This document shows positions 26,540 through 38,800 of a stretch of 64,000 nt of DNA, one piece after another. This DNA is from Gyromitra esculenta (Eukaryota; Ascomycota; Pezizomycetes; Pezizales; Discinaceae): NCBI GenBank assembly GCA_038503075.1, contig JBCAML010000004.1:1261149-1325148 (forward strand). The letters are read 5' to 3'. The notes below the pieces were generated by a model. The model did not search any database. It saw only the letters and a list, made by a program, of their open reading frames with translations, and was not told where the DNA came from. Every line of letters starts with the position of its first letter. The first letter of the stretch is position 1. A program made the translations under genes and the position numbers.

Positions 26540-27127
26540 CATAAGTCTATGAGCACGTGCCCCATTCTCGATTTCGGAAATATCTGATTTGGGAAGAACA
26601 CTGAAGGTCGACTGGGTCCTACTGAATCGGAAATTGTCAGAAATTAGGAAGCGAAAGCGAAATAGTCAACAGAATCTGCCAACAGTATAAAAGTACCCTA
26701 TGCGCGACGCTTGTTTGCATATGATCCAAGGAAATTTCCTCAAGTTCTTTATCATCTCCTACTGATGGCTGACATGTACAAGACACGATATTGATTTATC
26801 TCTCAAACCTCGTGATGTACGTATGTCAAGATGCCTCACATCTAGTCCTTCGTATACAAGGATGCCAAGAACTCTCATTTGTCTGAAATTAATTGAGCTC
26901 CAGGTAATGGAATTTGGCTATCCTTCGAGCCGAATGCACATAAAAATCAAAAGCTCCATTAGCGCCAATCTATCAGCATCCTCCCCAAATATCGGTGGGC
27001 CTCTGGATATTCTAAACGCCACCTCTTCCAAACCCTTGCCCTCCCGGATTCTTCCCATCTTCTTGCATATCCCCTCCTAAACCCATCTCCAAACACCTTC
27101 TCTACTGAACCCTCATTACCATATCCA

Positions 27128-27704
27128 CTATAGGTACTTTTTGGCGACCCCCCTAATCCTCGAATCAAATACAATACTGGTGATTCTCATATCAACCTCA
27201 TAAAAAGGGTTCATAAGAGTCTTTGCATATAGCTCATATGCATCGGCGAAGAACTGGCGAATAGCGTCGTCGGCCTTGGTATCATGGAGGAGGAGGAATT
27301 TTATATCTGCGCGAATAGACATCTATTAGCACTATTGCGGTGATCAAGATGAAACAAGGGCGCAGAGGGAGGGCATAGAACATGGTAAGAGTCACATACT
27401 TCCGGCAGTCAGGAAACAGGAGACGAAGAGATTATTGAATTTATCTACACATTTCATGTACCTTTGCTCCAGTCGCCATTAGCTTAGCAGGATCAAATAC
27501 TTTAGGCACGAAATCGCACATGGTAGAACTAGCCCACTGGACTTCCTCAATGATATCGAGACTCGAGTGCACAATGAACTGATTCATAGACCTCTGTTCT
27601 TCGCGGAAGCGTGCGACTCCATCACCGCCCTGCTTCGACGTCCCAAATTCGGCCTCGTAGAGCGGATTGTCTTTTGTGCCAACTATGGCAAAGTAAAAGC
27701 TCAT
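27128..27704 (-). CDS. TRS20: TRAPP complex subunit Trs20 / TRAPPC2 (sedlin), 3 exons, 141 aa
   Basis: Minus-strand exons are 27704-27520, 27461-27400 and 27306-27128, joined across introns of 58 and 93 nt. The product starts MSFYFAIVGTKDNPLYEAEF, continues through NQFIVHSSLDIIEE and TMYMKCVDKFNNLFVSCF, and ends with FLLLHDTKADDAIRQFF, MNPFYEV and GVAKKYL. These blocks fall in the same order and spacing as in sedlin, a longin-fold protein of about 140 residues. Each intron repairs the frame exactly: the first restores MYMKCVDKF and the second TAGNIKFLLLHD. Sedlin is a core subunit of the TRAPP complexes, which act as guanine-nucleotide exchange factors for Rab GTPases of the Ypt1 class in ER-to-Golgi traffic and autophagy. 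An in-frame ATG 20 codons upstream exists, but the MSFYF start matches the family. It is divergent from the oxidase-subunit gene 330 bp away. Confidence 0.93.
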
Positions 27705-28034
27705 CTTCGGGGTTTTTCGTATGAGGTTTCTAAAACGAACTAGAAAGAAGTTCAAGTTCAAGGGAGCTGTCTAGAACTCGAGAGCTTCGTCGTGGATCTG
27801 TAAAGCTTGGATCGTATGTTTTTCTCTCACGGAGTTCAGAGGTTTGTGGTTGAAGATCAGATAAGTTGTTCGCTTAGTCACTAAAGCTGTTATCAGATCT
27901 TGTCATCCGATTTGTCGCGAGCCGGTCGAACCACTATCGTCAATTCTAAAACCCCGTTTCAACACCCCGCTACATCCAACGTCCATCTCCCCTCATAACT
28001 CCAATCCGCCACCACTTCAACCCTAGTATACACA
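27705..28034. promoter_or_regulatory. Divergent promoter between TRS20 and the Cox7-type gene
   Basis: 330 bp separate two divergent start codons, so both promoters must lie here or overlap. The plus-strand side has a C-rich, CT-biased leader (28000-28030) just before the ATG, usual for fungal housekeeping genes. No clear TATA box was found. Confidence 0.55.
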
Positions 28035-28394
28035 ATGCCGTACGTCATCTCAATCTCAACGATACCGATACCGATATTCTGCCAGAGCAGATGGGAATAT
28101 GTGGATGACGGAGAGTACTAATAACTGGATATTGTAGTTCCCTCCTTTACCGTCCCAATCGCGTCCCACACTACCAGCGCCTTTTCCAGAAGGACGACGG
28201 TGTTCGCCAATGGCTTAAGGCGCGTTTGCTACATCAATTACCTCTTTTTGAGGATTACTGGCTGACTCTTGATGTGGGGTTAGACACCAAGGTCCAAGTA
28301 CCTCCTCACGCCCTACTTTATCTGTATTGGCCTTGGATTTTCCGGTTCCCTCTACGGAATGTGTAGGATGGTTGCGGTACGATTTTCCCTATGA
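28035..28394 (+). CDS. COX7: Small cytochrome c oxidase subunit, Cox7 (COX7A) type, 3 exons, about 65 aa
   Basis: Exons 28035-28039, 28138-28219 and 28284-28394. The first exon holds only ATGCC. It is spliced with a GTACGT donor, a perfect TACTAAT branch point and a TTGTAG acceptor, giving MPSLLYRPNRVPHYQRLFQ. The second intron appears to be GC-AG (AAG|GCGCGT, branch GGCTGAC, acceptor GTTAG) and joins WLK to TPRSKYLLTPY. The third exon carries one hydrophobic segment (FICIGLGFSGSLYGMCRMV). A short matrix-facing N-terminus, Y/Q-F-Q motif, WLK, basic PRSK and one TM segment match fungal Cox7. The subunit is a small inner-membrane component of complex IV. The exact C-terminus is uncertain: the frame can run to TGA at 28394, or a further GT at 28377 could splice to 28423. 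Confidence 0.72.
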
Positions 28395-29051
28395 GTGAAA
28401 ATATTATTATTACCTTGGTCAGGGCGAAGTGCTGATGTTTTCTTCTCGGGGATGTAGGGAAAGAAGACCTTCTTCTAAGCGAGTCATTATTGACCTACGA
28501 GATATTATAGGATGGGTGCAGTAAATACACATATGCAGTATGGAGCTAGGCAAGTCTTGGGAGGGGCGGAGTGTTTTTTGTATATCAATTCGTTCGTGAA
28601 TAGAGGTTGAGGGGGTCCATACAAAGCGCTGCATAATATCGTGACATCTACCACACAATCCGATACAGACGCATTTATGTGGCGCAGTAATGCATTGTAG
28701 CCTGTGCGAAAGCCACGCTGGTGGTGCGCAATTCCCTTTCGCCACCCGTCTCTGATGCATGTGTGGATAGATTGGGAAGGCGGCTCAACACTTTTTCTTC
28801 GGTTAAACTCTGATTTGTTGCGGCGAACAAAAAACCCGGGGAAAGGAAAGGACAGACAGCCCATCCCCTGTTCCTGTTCGAACGCCTTCCACAACCTACC
28901 TCTGTCTCTCTGGTCAGGACCAATACTTCCTACTTCTTTCTTCCTTCCTTTCCAACATCGTTCATCATCATCATCATCACCCTCTCCTTCCTTCCTTGCT
29001 CCTTCCGAACCAAGTCTTTGAATAGGTTCTTGTAATTGGATTTGAGCAATT
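28395..29051. promoter_or_regulatory. Intergenic region upstream of the CCDC47-family gene
   Basis: 657 bp holding the 3' flank of the oxidase-subunit gene and the promoter of the next gene. At 28915-29010 there is a strongly pyrimidine-rich tract with TTCC and TCATCA repeats, a common form of core promoter in filamentous fungi. A 238-codon antisense frame crosses this region, but it is of low complexity and is treated as a shadow. Confidence 0.5.
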
Positions 29052-30519
29052 ATGGCGGAATACCTTGGCTCCCTTTTCGGAGGTGAAAAGGAACAGGCTC
29101 CAGTAGTTGCCTCTGATGACGGTATGTGTCCCCCTATCCAGTAGATTTGGTATTTCATCTCGAGATGCTTTTTCTTTCCCGTTACATCGAGTTTGTAATT
29201 ATGTTTCTCCGCCCCATCCATAGCAACCTGGCCTCATCTCATGACCATCAAGCTAATTCGTGTATCCAATAGATTTCGCTGACTTCGCTACTCCCTCAAT
29301 GGCAACCCCTGTGCCCTCTCCCTCCGGCACTCTTTCCTCAACAGCTTCCATCGTCGCCTCAGCTACCCCACCTCCCAACTTCAACGGTCCGTGGTATGCT
29401 GTCTGGGAACGTGCCTCCCCCTCAGACTTCAAGTTCGAGGGCTATGTTGCCATCCTCCTCTTCCTCGTTATTGGCGCCCATCTCTGGGGTACCAAACGCA
29501 ACCGTGCAATTGCAAAGAAGTTTATTTCCTTAATTACTCCGGTTCTCGCCCAAGAATTCGCATATGTCGGCTTCGACTCCCTTGGGCGCGCAAACACAAT
29601 CAATACCACTCCTACTGGCGATCTTGGCGCAAAGGTCGAGTTCAACGCCGAAACTACTATGAAAGAGAATCACCCACTCGAGTTCATTTCTTACGCCTCC
29701 GGTCGGCAGAACATCGCTTTCATGCATACGACTATCAAGCTCCAGCGCCGCTCTAATCCCGTCGCTTGGATTGGCGAGCAACTTATGGCTTTTTTCTTGG
29801 ACTCCATGCCACCCCCAGCCGATAGCGCGGTTATCACGATCTCTCCCTTTGACGGACAAGATGTCGGTAAGCAAGGCGGTGGTTACAACAGCAAATTTGA
29901 TAACTTTGTTTGGGCACTCGTCAACAAACGGGACATGAAGAGATGGCGCGACGAGCGATATGACCTGAGTTTGACTACCACCAAGGATTGGGAAGGTCTC
30001 CCAGATTGGCTTGCTGTCATGTCTGAATCGAAGGAAATTGGCGATACCGTTCTCTTTAAAGACCTCAAAGAAGCCGTCAAGAATTGCCAGGATGTCCTCG
30101 AATACCTTATTGTCACCGACCAGCCCATCGATAAGCCCTTGAAACTTGAGGAGACCGTCCCTAAAAAACGAATCTCTTTGAGAATCAACTTACCATCCGA
30201 CGAGCGTTCTGCCGCTGCCGTTCCGGCCCTGCTATCTGCATTTATTCGTCTTGTTGATCACCTTGTTCTTACTGCGCATTTCCGTCCGGAGGTGCTCAGG
30301 AAAGTTAAGTCGGTTCGCGAGGATGAGATTAGGAAATTACAAAAGGCCAATGACGAGGAAAAGGCAGAGGAGAGGATGTTAAAGAGGGACGAGGAGAAAA
30401 AGGCTGAGAGGGACAGGAAGCTAAGGGGAATGACAGCTGACGAGCAGAAGAAATTTTTAGAGAGGGAAAGAGAAAAGGAGGGAAGGAGGGCAATGAAAAA
30501 GCAACAGAAGAGAGCATAA
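29052..30519 (+). CDS. CCDC47-family ER membrane protein (DUF1682), 2 exons, 438 aa
   Basis: Exons 29052-29121 and 29273-30519 flank a 151-nt intron (GTATGT ... CAATAG), which joins ASDD to DFADFATP in frame. The protein has a Ser/Thr/Pro-rich N-terminus, a membrane segment at about residues 80-96 (YVAILLFLVIGAHLWG), and then the long soluble domain of the family with AYVGFDSLGRANTINTTPTGDLGAKVEF and FDNFVWALVNKRDMKRWRDERYDLSLT. The last ~65 residues are a highly charged Lys/Glu/Arg coiled coil ending KKQQKRA, as in the animal and fungal homologues. CCDC47 (PAT complex, also called calumin) helps multipass proteins fold and insert at the ER translocon; fungal members were earlier filed as UPF0674 ER membrane proteins. 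Length and architecture are normal. An alternative GTG-initiated start exists at 29260, but the spliced ATG is preferred. Confidence 0.9.
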
Positions 30520-33500
30520 GTTTCTTGATCTTTGTTGGGTCCTTTGTTTTATATTCGCGCTTGAAGGAGAAAAGACGATTCGGTATTGTAGGGTTTTATT
30601 TTATACTTATTTTATTGTATCTTCTATTACACCTGACTGTTAGCTACGCCTTTCTTAGATGAAATTGGCTCATATCTTCTCTTTTTTTCGGTTGCTAAAT
30701 TTTTTGGGATGGGTTATGGAGACGCGAGATGGGATGGATGACAGAAAAGAAAAAATAAGTAATGTTAAAATTAAAATCTAGTCGAGTCCATCATGTAGTG
30801 GTATACATGTGGTACTTCACTCTTGTTCCAGCTTTTGCTATGGCTACTCAACGTCCTTTAACGATGTGGCTTAAAAATTCACGTCATGCATATTCGACCA
30901 TGAGGCTCTGCGATAACATGTTCTAAAACCTGTGCTATGGGCGCTTGGGGGTGGCATGTTCCGCAACACTCACGACCATATCGCCTGTCGTCAACTGTTT
31001 CCCCAATGTCACCCTTCAAGAATTCTCTCCAAGGGTGTCAAACTTCATCTCATTCACCACGTACGGATTCTACTTTACCACTGCAGATACTTGCGGGATG
31101 AATATTCGCTCTCTGCATCGCGCAGCAAACTCAACGATTAAAATATGCCCACCCCACAGCTGACTTCACGTCCAATACCAACAATTTTTGCTCTTACTTT
31201 AATTACATCTGCTTTAATATACTTCCATCTCCTTATTGACCGGGTTAATGTTCATGGTATGGTCATTGCTAATAGAAGATGATATGTTTTCATTAAATAG
31301 GAATTTAACTACGTTTCTGATACCTTTTAAGGCTACTATCTCCCTCCAGCGGATTAAAGGGCATGTTTAATGACCTAGATAGGCTAAGAACGGATTAGCA
31401 ACGTCACGTTTATAGCATGTCCCCATGCATCAAATCGTTTAGCTCGTTCATAAGCTAACCCACCGGTTGATTCTTGCTCACCAGATAAATCCACCGGCAG
31501 CTGTTTTTCCGGCAGCGAACGAAAACCCTCCAACATTACCAATTGGTTTTTAAACACGGAATCGCTGGCTGATATGTATTCGATACTCCGCAGCATCCTT
31601 GCGAGTCGGTTGTGCCTCCCTCGATTAATTGAGGTTTACCGCTAAAGCTTTATTTCCCAAGGCTGTATGCGCCCTAAATTCTGCAGCCTTGGCTAATAGT
31701 TTTGTATTACATTGAGATTTCTTTGATCTAAAGCCTTACATCATTTATCATCAACTTCAAATACCAGAGCGCACCTAAACACTGCGATTCTTATTTCCCG
31801 TCATTCTTCTACACAAAACGGGTCTAATCAATAGGCGAGCTTTAGAATCGTCGGTAACTTTTGCTCGATATTATTACGCCAAGAGAGAGCAATATCGGTT
31901 TATTAACAGTATCTCAGCGGGGGCAGTGAGTCTCATACCCTCTTAACAGCTACTAGGCTTCCCTCCGATCACAGGGCCCGCTTTATTTCTTAAAGGCAAA
32001 TGGTCGGATAGTCCCTAGATATTCGGGATACAGCCTCTATTTTCATACCACCGCAAACTACTGTAATACACGTTGTCAACAGATGGGTCACACAAACCCA
32101 CTGCAGCTTAAATTTGATTAGGTGTTTTTTATTCGTCAGTTTGACATTAAGGATGGGAGCTCTCAAGATCTTGTGCACTAGGGACTGAAAGCATTTGGAG
32201 GCAGAAGGTTTATCGTAATTCTCTTTTCAGAGAACAAGTTCATGCAAGTATTGCTCATCAATTCCTTTGTGAATATGTTGTTAAACATTCGCATTTGAGC
32301 TTGGTCTCCTCTTTAGTGGTGGGCTATAGCTAACTATAGAAAGTATTTATCGACGTTCCTGGACACCAATTGCTCTAAGGTCGCTACGTAAAATGCCTTT
32401 GCTTCGATAGACTAGTATGGAGTGCCTAGAAAATGAAGGCAGGGAGGGGAGTAGCAGACAGCTATTATGAATTGATCATCGCTCATAGTTTCATATTGCA
32501 GATTATATTTGCTTTTGCTTTTGCGAAATTAGAGGATGGCATTGCGGTCTCCCTGAGTATATCCAAGCGTCTGTACAACGAACCGAAAAAAGGATAACAG
32601 CTCATGGACCTAACGTGAAAAAATATCTGACCCCTAATCTCTTGTTGTGAGGCGAAAGAGTATACTCGTCAATAGAGGAATACTCTTAGCTCTATCAGGA
32701 TTGGTCCTTGCTAAAGAAGCAGCGGAAGCACAAGAAATGGATACCGAAGGGTGTGTTTGATGGTCCCCAGTCGAAATTTGGATTAGATATTGGGCATTTT
32801 GGTCAAAAATACCAGTAGGACAGCATTCTACGAAACAAGTCTCTCTAACTTGAAACTGTATACAGTTGAGATTAGAATACTTGCTTCGAGGAAAGGGTGG
32901 GGGGAGCCTAGGCTGACGATGCGGCGCAGTGTTTATTTCGAGGCCTCTCCCCAAGCTGAATTCACAAGAGTGATTAAAAATGATACACATGGCTAACGAT
33001 GAAACAGTTAACCCTTTTCTGTGTCAAAATATCGAGTGCGCAGAAACGCGCAGGAGTTCCGGAACACGATCGAATTATTTTTCAGGGCTAACTATCCAAA
33101 AAAAATAGTCTCCAGTAGTCTCCAGAGAAGCTATTCTGACGACCATGATTCTGATAGTCATGATACAGCGGATTTACTTTAGGGAGCATTGAAAGTGTAT
33201 CATTATGCGAGGCCCGTAGGTCCAGCTTGCAATACCTGCGGGATCTTCCAAAACACCGATCGTTACTCCTGCGTTTGGCCCTTGTTTTTCGGCTATGGGA
33301 TACTTTTGTCAAGAAAAAAGTACATCTTAAGACAACGGAAGTTGAGAAATGGAAATAATGGTGTTGAAGATGAACAAAGCACATACTGGGTAGCGACGGT
33401 CAGGATTGGCAGCTTCTCATCGGGGAATGTTACTGGACAAATCGGCAGCACGCATCCATCACCTGGGGATTGCGTATGCTTGCTGTCGGTTGCAAGTACA

Positions 33501-35460
33501 GGAGTCGCTTACCTTGCAACCGTATCACAGCCTCACGCATCTTCCATTCGAGGATGTCTACCGGCATAGGCATATTAAGCGGGACACCACGTGGGAGACC
33601 ATTTATTGCAGGGTTCGAACGCTCATAGTCTCCGATAATATATATTGGTGTTACGATCAAAAATTCACATGGTAGCAAACGATATCAGAGAAGAGTTTCG
33701 CGCAAGCTGCGGATCATAAGTCGGACTGTCGATGTTGTCAGGCCGATTTAGTTATCGCGTTGTTCATCGTACTGGAGCTAGAGCAGGTTGCCGAAGAGAT
33801 ACCTAGGTCAGTTTAAAATGAGTGCCTATCTGTACGCAGGTTGAATGAGAGGTGAAGCAGCTTAGAGAAAGAAATAATCGTTGGCGGTTTTCTACTTGTA
33901 TGTATCCGCCCTCGGCATTGCTTTCGGCTGTGCGTGAAACAACATATGCCAAACTTGATGCAGCAAAAGGAAAGAAAAATAAATAAGAAAATGACTGCCA
34001 GCCGGGATCGAAATAAGCGACGGGACGCCAGTAGAACGATAAGTTCGATGTTCACAAGAAGTGGTTGTCAGATTTCTGAGAATGTGGAAGCCAACCTTTT
34101 TTACGTTTGGCTGACTGAAGAATCGGTACATGTGCATTCGGTAGAATCATTCTCGATAATAAAACCAAACACGAAAATGTGCAGCTCTTCGGCATCTGTG
34201 GAGACCGAAAGAAAAACAATGAAGAAGAACTTTCAGCCCTAGCATACATACCTATGGCCGGTAAGTGCTCAAATCATATGTTTCAATCTTGGACGAAGAT
34301 TAATGCAGTTCTAAATCCCCAGGAAATCGATCGAATAAATGATAAGACTGGGGGAAGTTTTGCCCGCATCTGATTGAGTATGTTGTGATGAGCTCTGACA
34401 AGTAAACACGTAGATTGCATGCGCATGAATTTGGCAAAGCATGCGGCTCTGCTGCATATGTATCGTAGCGACTCCGATGTAAGTAATATAATTCCACAGC
34501 ACACGTTGAGTCAGAATAGCTAACTGTGGGTTTTGTCACGCAAGATACTGCAAGCTGCAGTCCTGTCACGCCAAGTACTGTAATTCCAAAGAGGACGCGT
34601 GTCTGCCCGAATTAGATGTGCGAATTTTAAAACTTTAACAGTGCTGGAGCACTTCCAACTCTCCTGCTTGCACGGTATGTACCGCCCGCCCGCCGAGAGA
34701 CTGGGGCACTCTATCCCCAGCGTGAACAACCAACCAGGGGACGCCGCAGAGCCTCTTTGATAGCCAGTCAACCTTGCGATAAGCACCCCCGCTCATATTC
34801 ACCATTTAGATGAAATTTGCGGACATCCATGCTCCCTGTTGGTTTTTTTTGGCTCACCCTAACCAAACAAAAGCAACTGTCGTGAGTCATCCGACGAAAG
34901 TATGTATACCTCTGACCTCAAGCTGCATAATTGCTATTTGAAAGCGTAATGGGAATGGCTTCTTCCTTTCTGAGAAGCCTACAGCGTAACTTTAGAGTAC
35001 GTACTCCGCAAGCGCTATTTTAACGAAATAAATTAGAGGTTCACTGGACAGTCTTCTATGCGTTACATCAAAACTCCGGGTTTGCCGTGATCTAGAGTAG
35101 CACAAACTATCAGCACTAACCAATTATGCTATCAAAATAATGCACCGTGACACCTTTAACTGAATTTTCTTGATGCACCCTCTCCAGACTCGAGTCGCAG
35201 CTATGACTAGGCATGCATATTTCGTTTTACTCTCAGTGCCGCACACCACCTGGGTCTTCCGAGATGCATCGGGTACTAAGGTGCAATTGCTATATGAAGG
35301 CTTGGACACCCACCCTTCTCCAGCTCCTTCTTTCTTCCCCTACTACAGTACTTCTCCGCAATTACTCTCCGCCCTCACTCGAACTCCAATCTCAAGTAAC
35401 AAGTACAAATACCGAACCCCACTTTCACGGTCTCTCCAACCCCAACAATCAAGCAAAAAA
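30520..35460. other. Intergenic stretch, no supported gene
   Basis: About 4.9 kb. The first 200 bases probably contain the 3' UTR of the upstream gene (T-rich, with TTTTATT motifs). The remaining short frames on both strands show no domain or exon chain. The segment 35400-35460 is CA-rich and ends CAAAAAA directly before the next ATG, which is likely leader sequence. Confidence 0.45.
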
Positions 35461-35859
35461 ATGGCTCAGCAATCACTCCCACGAGCCATAAATACCAACC
35501 ATGGTTCATTCCAACCAGGTTCTCCTACTACATCAGTTGGCTCCCCAACATCCACGCTATACTCGTTCCCTGATTCCCCGGTTTCCTCAGATATGAGCAT
35601 GCCCACACTCTCGCCTTCTAGCACGATATCGATGAAGACCGGGAACAACTTCAGGCGACCAAGGACCGCGCAACCAGTAGCCAGCCCAATGGAATCACAC
35701 ACAAGTCGAAAAAGTTTCGAATCTGTTAGTTCCGCGAGATATTCGCCCCATTATGGTGTTGGACGTCATAGCAATAGTTGGCTTTTTGGCGATTTCTCCT
35801 TCCGAAAGGCAGTGAAGCAACTTTTCAAAAACAATCAGTCCTCAGTCAACAGAGAGTAA
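35461..35859 (+). CDS. Small hypothetical protein with conserved-looking C-terminal tail, 132 aa
   Basis: The start is set at ATG 35461-35463 in a good context (AAAAAAATGGC). The frame is open further upstream to 35170, but that part looks like leader. The N-terminal two thirds are Ser/Thr/Pro-rich and probably disordered (SFQPGSPTTSVGSPTST). The C-terminus changes character to an aromatic and basic block: SARYSPHYGVGRHSNSWLFG, then DFSFRKAVKQLFKN. Short ascomycete proteins with a GRHxNxWLFGxxS tail of this kind occur, from memory, but no function is known to me. No intron is needed. The stop is TAA at 35857-35859. Confidence 0.6.
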   Translation: MAQQSLPRAINTNHGSFQPGSPTTSVGSPTSTLYSFPDSPVSSDMSMPTLSPSSTISMKTGNNFRRPRTAQPVASPMESHTSRKSFESVSSARYSPHYGVGRHSNSWLFGDFSFRKAVKQLFKNNQSSVNRE

Positions 35860-38800
35860 AAAGCAAAGCAAAGCAAAAACGGCGATATCTACCGAGTATT
35901 CTCTACCGAGTAGAAGTTTACGATACGATACGATTTTATGAATGGAGACATTACGAAAGAAAAATTACGATTAGCATGTTCGCAGAGCGATGGGGTGGAG
36001 TTTGTCTTATTTTTACAATTATTTTTACATTCCTTCTTTTATTCTCCTTACAAATGTTATGGTGATCTAGCGCTGGGGGTTTTCGCTTGAGTTTCCTGTG
36101 TATCTACTTTGTGCGATAAGTTTGGTGTGGAGTTTGTGTTTTTCTTGCTAGGCCTAATGATGATACATACATAAAGCTATGTTTTTTCTTGTCTCTTTGT
36201 TTGGGATATCTGAGTTGTGGGTTGCTATTGTTTTGAGTTACTTACGATTGGCTGGATTGATATTTTGGGGCTTTTTTTAAATAGATAGTTTTGCGGGGCC
36301 AAAGATTCAATCGATAACATCTACTTCTTAGTACTTTTTTTTCCATGATAAGAGCCGCATCTCCACATCTCCGGATCTATCTATACCAATGACAGCACCA
36401 TGGATTTCACAGGATTTGTGCTCGTAGAAAGTTTCGCTGTCAGATATGTCGTGTTCCATGATTAGGAACATTCTTACCCGGCATGTACGTTTCAAACCGT
36501 GCAAAGTCCTCTCTTGTCCACACTGTCGGTCATGTGAATTCTAAAAGCTGTGACGCACCACCCATTTCCTTCAATCGACCCCTGCGCACATTTTGCGCAC
36601 AACCCCCCCTCGGGACTTACTGGGATGTCAACAGTTGATATCATGAATGCTTTCCCCGAATAGCAAGATTTGCCACGCACATGTACACACCTCCAGATAA
36701 TTCTTCTGGAGCTCTCGGCACGAAGCGAGAAAGCTGACATTACAATGTAACTCTATTATTAGGATACATGAACATATCTTATAATTGAAGCAGCATAGAG
36801 ATATTCGGATACAGCGGTATTCTGTTGGCTCTTCCGGGAACAAAGGCTCCCACTTATTTCGGGCTGGTTGCCATGGTGCGGCTTTTTGATCACAATGTAG
36901 TTTATGTTCCTGATAGTATCTCTACCAGCTACGTAAGTGCACCAATCGATGCCCTCCCATACTAAAAAGTCGGGAAAAGACACAAAGGGACGATTTTATG
37001 ATTTTAAAACGACTTGCTGGCGCGCGTTAGCGGAAAACGCGCAAAAATATCTGTAAAGTCGTCGGGGAATGCATCATGAAATGTGTGTTCTAGTGTATGC
37101 TTGATATACATATAGAGGCCGATTGCTAATGATATGTCATAATCGATAGCATGGGTAGCAACAAAAGTGGTAGATGGGTTGGATATAGCATACATACATG
37201 TAGTTAACCTGATAGCCAGATAAAGATCAAACCCCCCCCCCGCACGCTAATTGTTTATTTAGTCACAAGGGCTCTGGGTAGTAAAGTAAGTCATCTAGTT
37301 TTGTTGGTTTAAGATTTTATAAAAGACTTGGCGCCCAGATAGCACTGTCCCAGTTGTTAGGAATTGTGATTTTCGATAGAGTGTAGCTGTTCACGAACAC
37401 AAAGCATCTTTGACGAGGACAGATTAAAGAGATATCGTACCCCGAATATAAATTAATTATACGCTCCGCGGACCCTCAGGTCTACTACTATCACAAACTT
37501 TCTTTCTAGAATTCAGGTGTTGTTGTTGTAAGCAGCATTGTTTACTTGTCTGTCTATTACGTAAAATACTTGACGAACTTTACGTTGTGATTGACGGCTC
37601 GAGATGATTCGAAGCAGACCCTCTGCGAGCACCATGTGCTTCAAGGCATACTCAACTCACAGCTCGCCTCAGGCTGCTGCTTCGGCCAAATCGCCTCAAA
37701 ATACGGGTACATACGTACTCCAGGCTTTCCGTTATTCCATCGGCACAACCATTTCCCCGCACAAGACCATAAAAAGAAATATGCAAATAATCCTGGCAAC
37801 AGTAATAATTGCAATAGACCCCCGAAAGGGAAAATATTTCCTTCTCTCTCCATGATCTTGAATCGGGAGTCACGGACAGATAAATACAACCTCTCACGGC
37901 TTCTGGATATCGGCACCGAGTGATATGGAGAATGTCTCAGAGTATTCGGATCGATCCTTTAATACCGCATAAACTGGGGAGAGCGGAAATCGCGCTAGAA
38001 CGTTCAAACAAAATGTGGCTGGAAAATCTCACTTAGAAGGGTTTGGCAGCAGTGTTTTCGCCACTCGCCACACCAAAAAAAGGAATTTTCTTGTCCTTTC
38101 TTTGCTCATTCAAGGGTAAAAACTGCCAATACAAATTAGGTGCTTTGCCACTTCTTATTTCAACCTCGTAGCGCCATTTCCGTTCTCACCAGTTTATGCG
38201 GTAGCCTTATAGCGAAGATAAGATGGCCAGTACGAGTCAGCACCCGAATCGACCCGTACTCGGGGTAGGCATTTAGTACCCGAACATGCAAGTGGTATAT
38301 AGGGTTTTTCAACCAACCAGAAAGTTAAAACTCACCTTACCGTCCAATGAACCAAGGCCCTCCAGCAGCTTGCATGTTCGGGTACTAAATGCCTGTCCAG
38401 AGTATCAGTCTTGACTCCATCTTTGCTTCGATTTTAGATACACTACCTAGTATATCATAGATCAACCCTTAAACCAATACCACTCGAACGATATTAAAAA
38501 CCCCTAAAACAAGAAGCCGTGTTCAATGATCCGTCTTGGCATAACTCTTCCTATATATGTAGTACCGATCATTACTTTAAAGTTAATGACCCTTTCCAAG
38601 TGGCGGAACTTGGGATTCGGGACGCCAAGATTCCTTTGATCCCGGAGGTTTAACAATAAATGATCAAATGGAGCTGGAAATGGTCAACGAAGTACTGCAT
38701 ATTTTCGGACCCTAGTGATCCCTAGGAACTTAGCCACAACTACGGTGATAGCAACACTACTCCTTCACAAAGATTTTTTTTAGCAATTCGGCATGGTTAA

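Noticed and set aside
28505..29221. 238-codon minus-strand frame
   Set aside because: It runs antisense across the promoter and first exon of the CCDC47-family gene, has no domain signal, and its composition reflects the CT-rich promoter tract.
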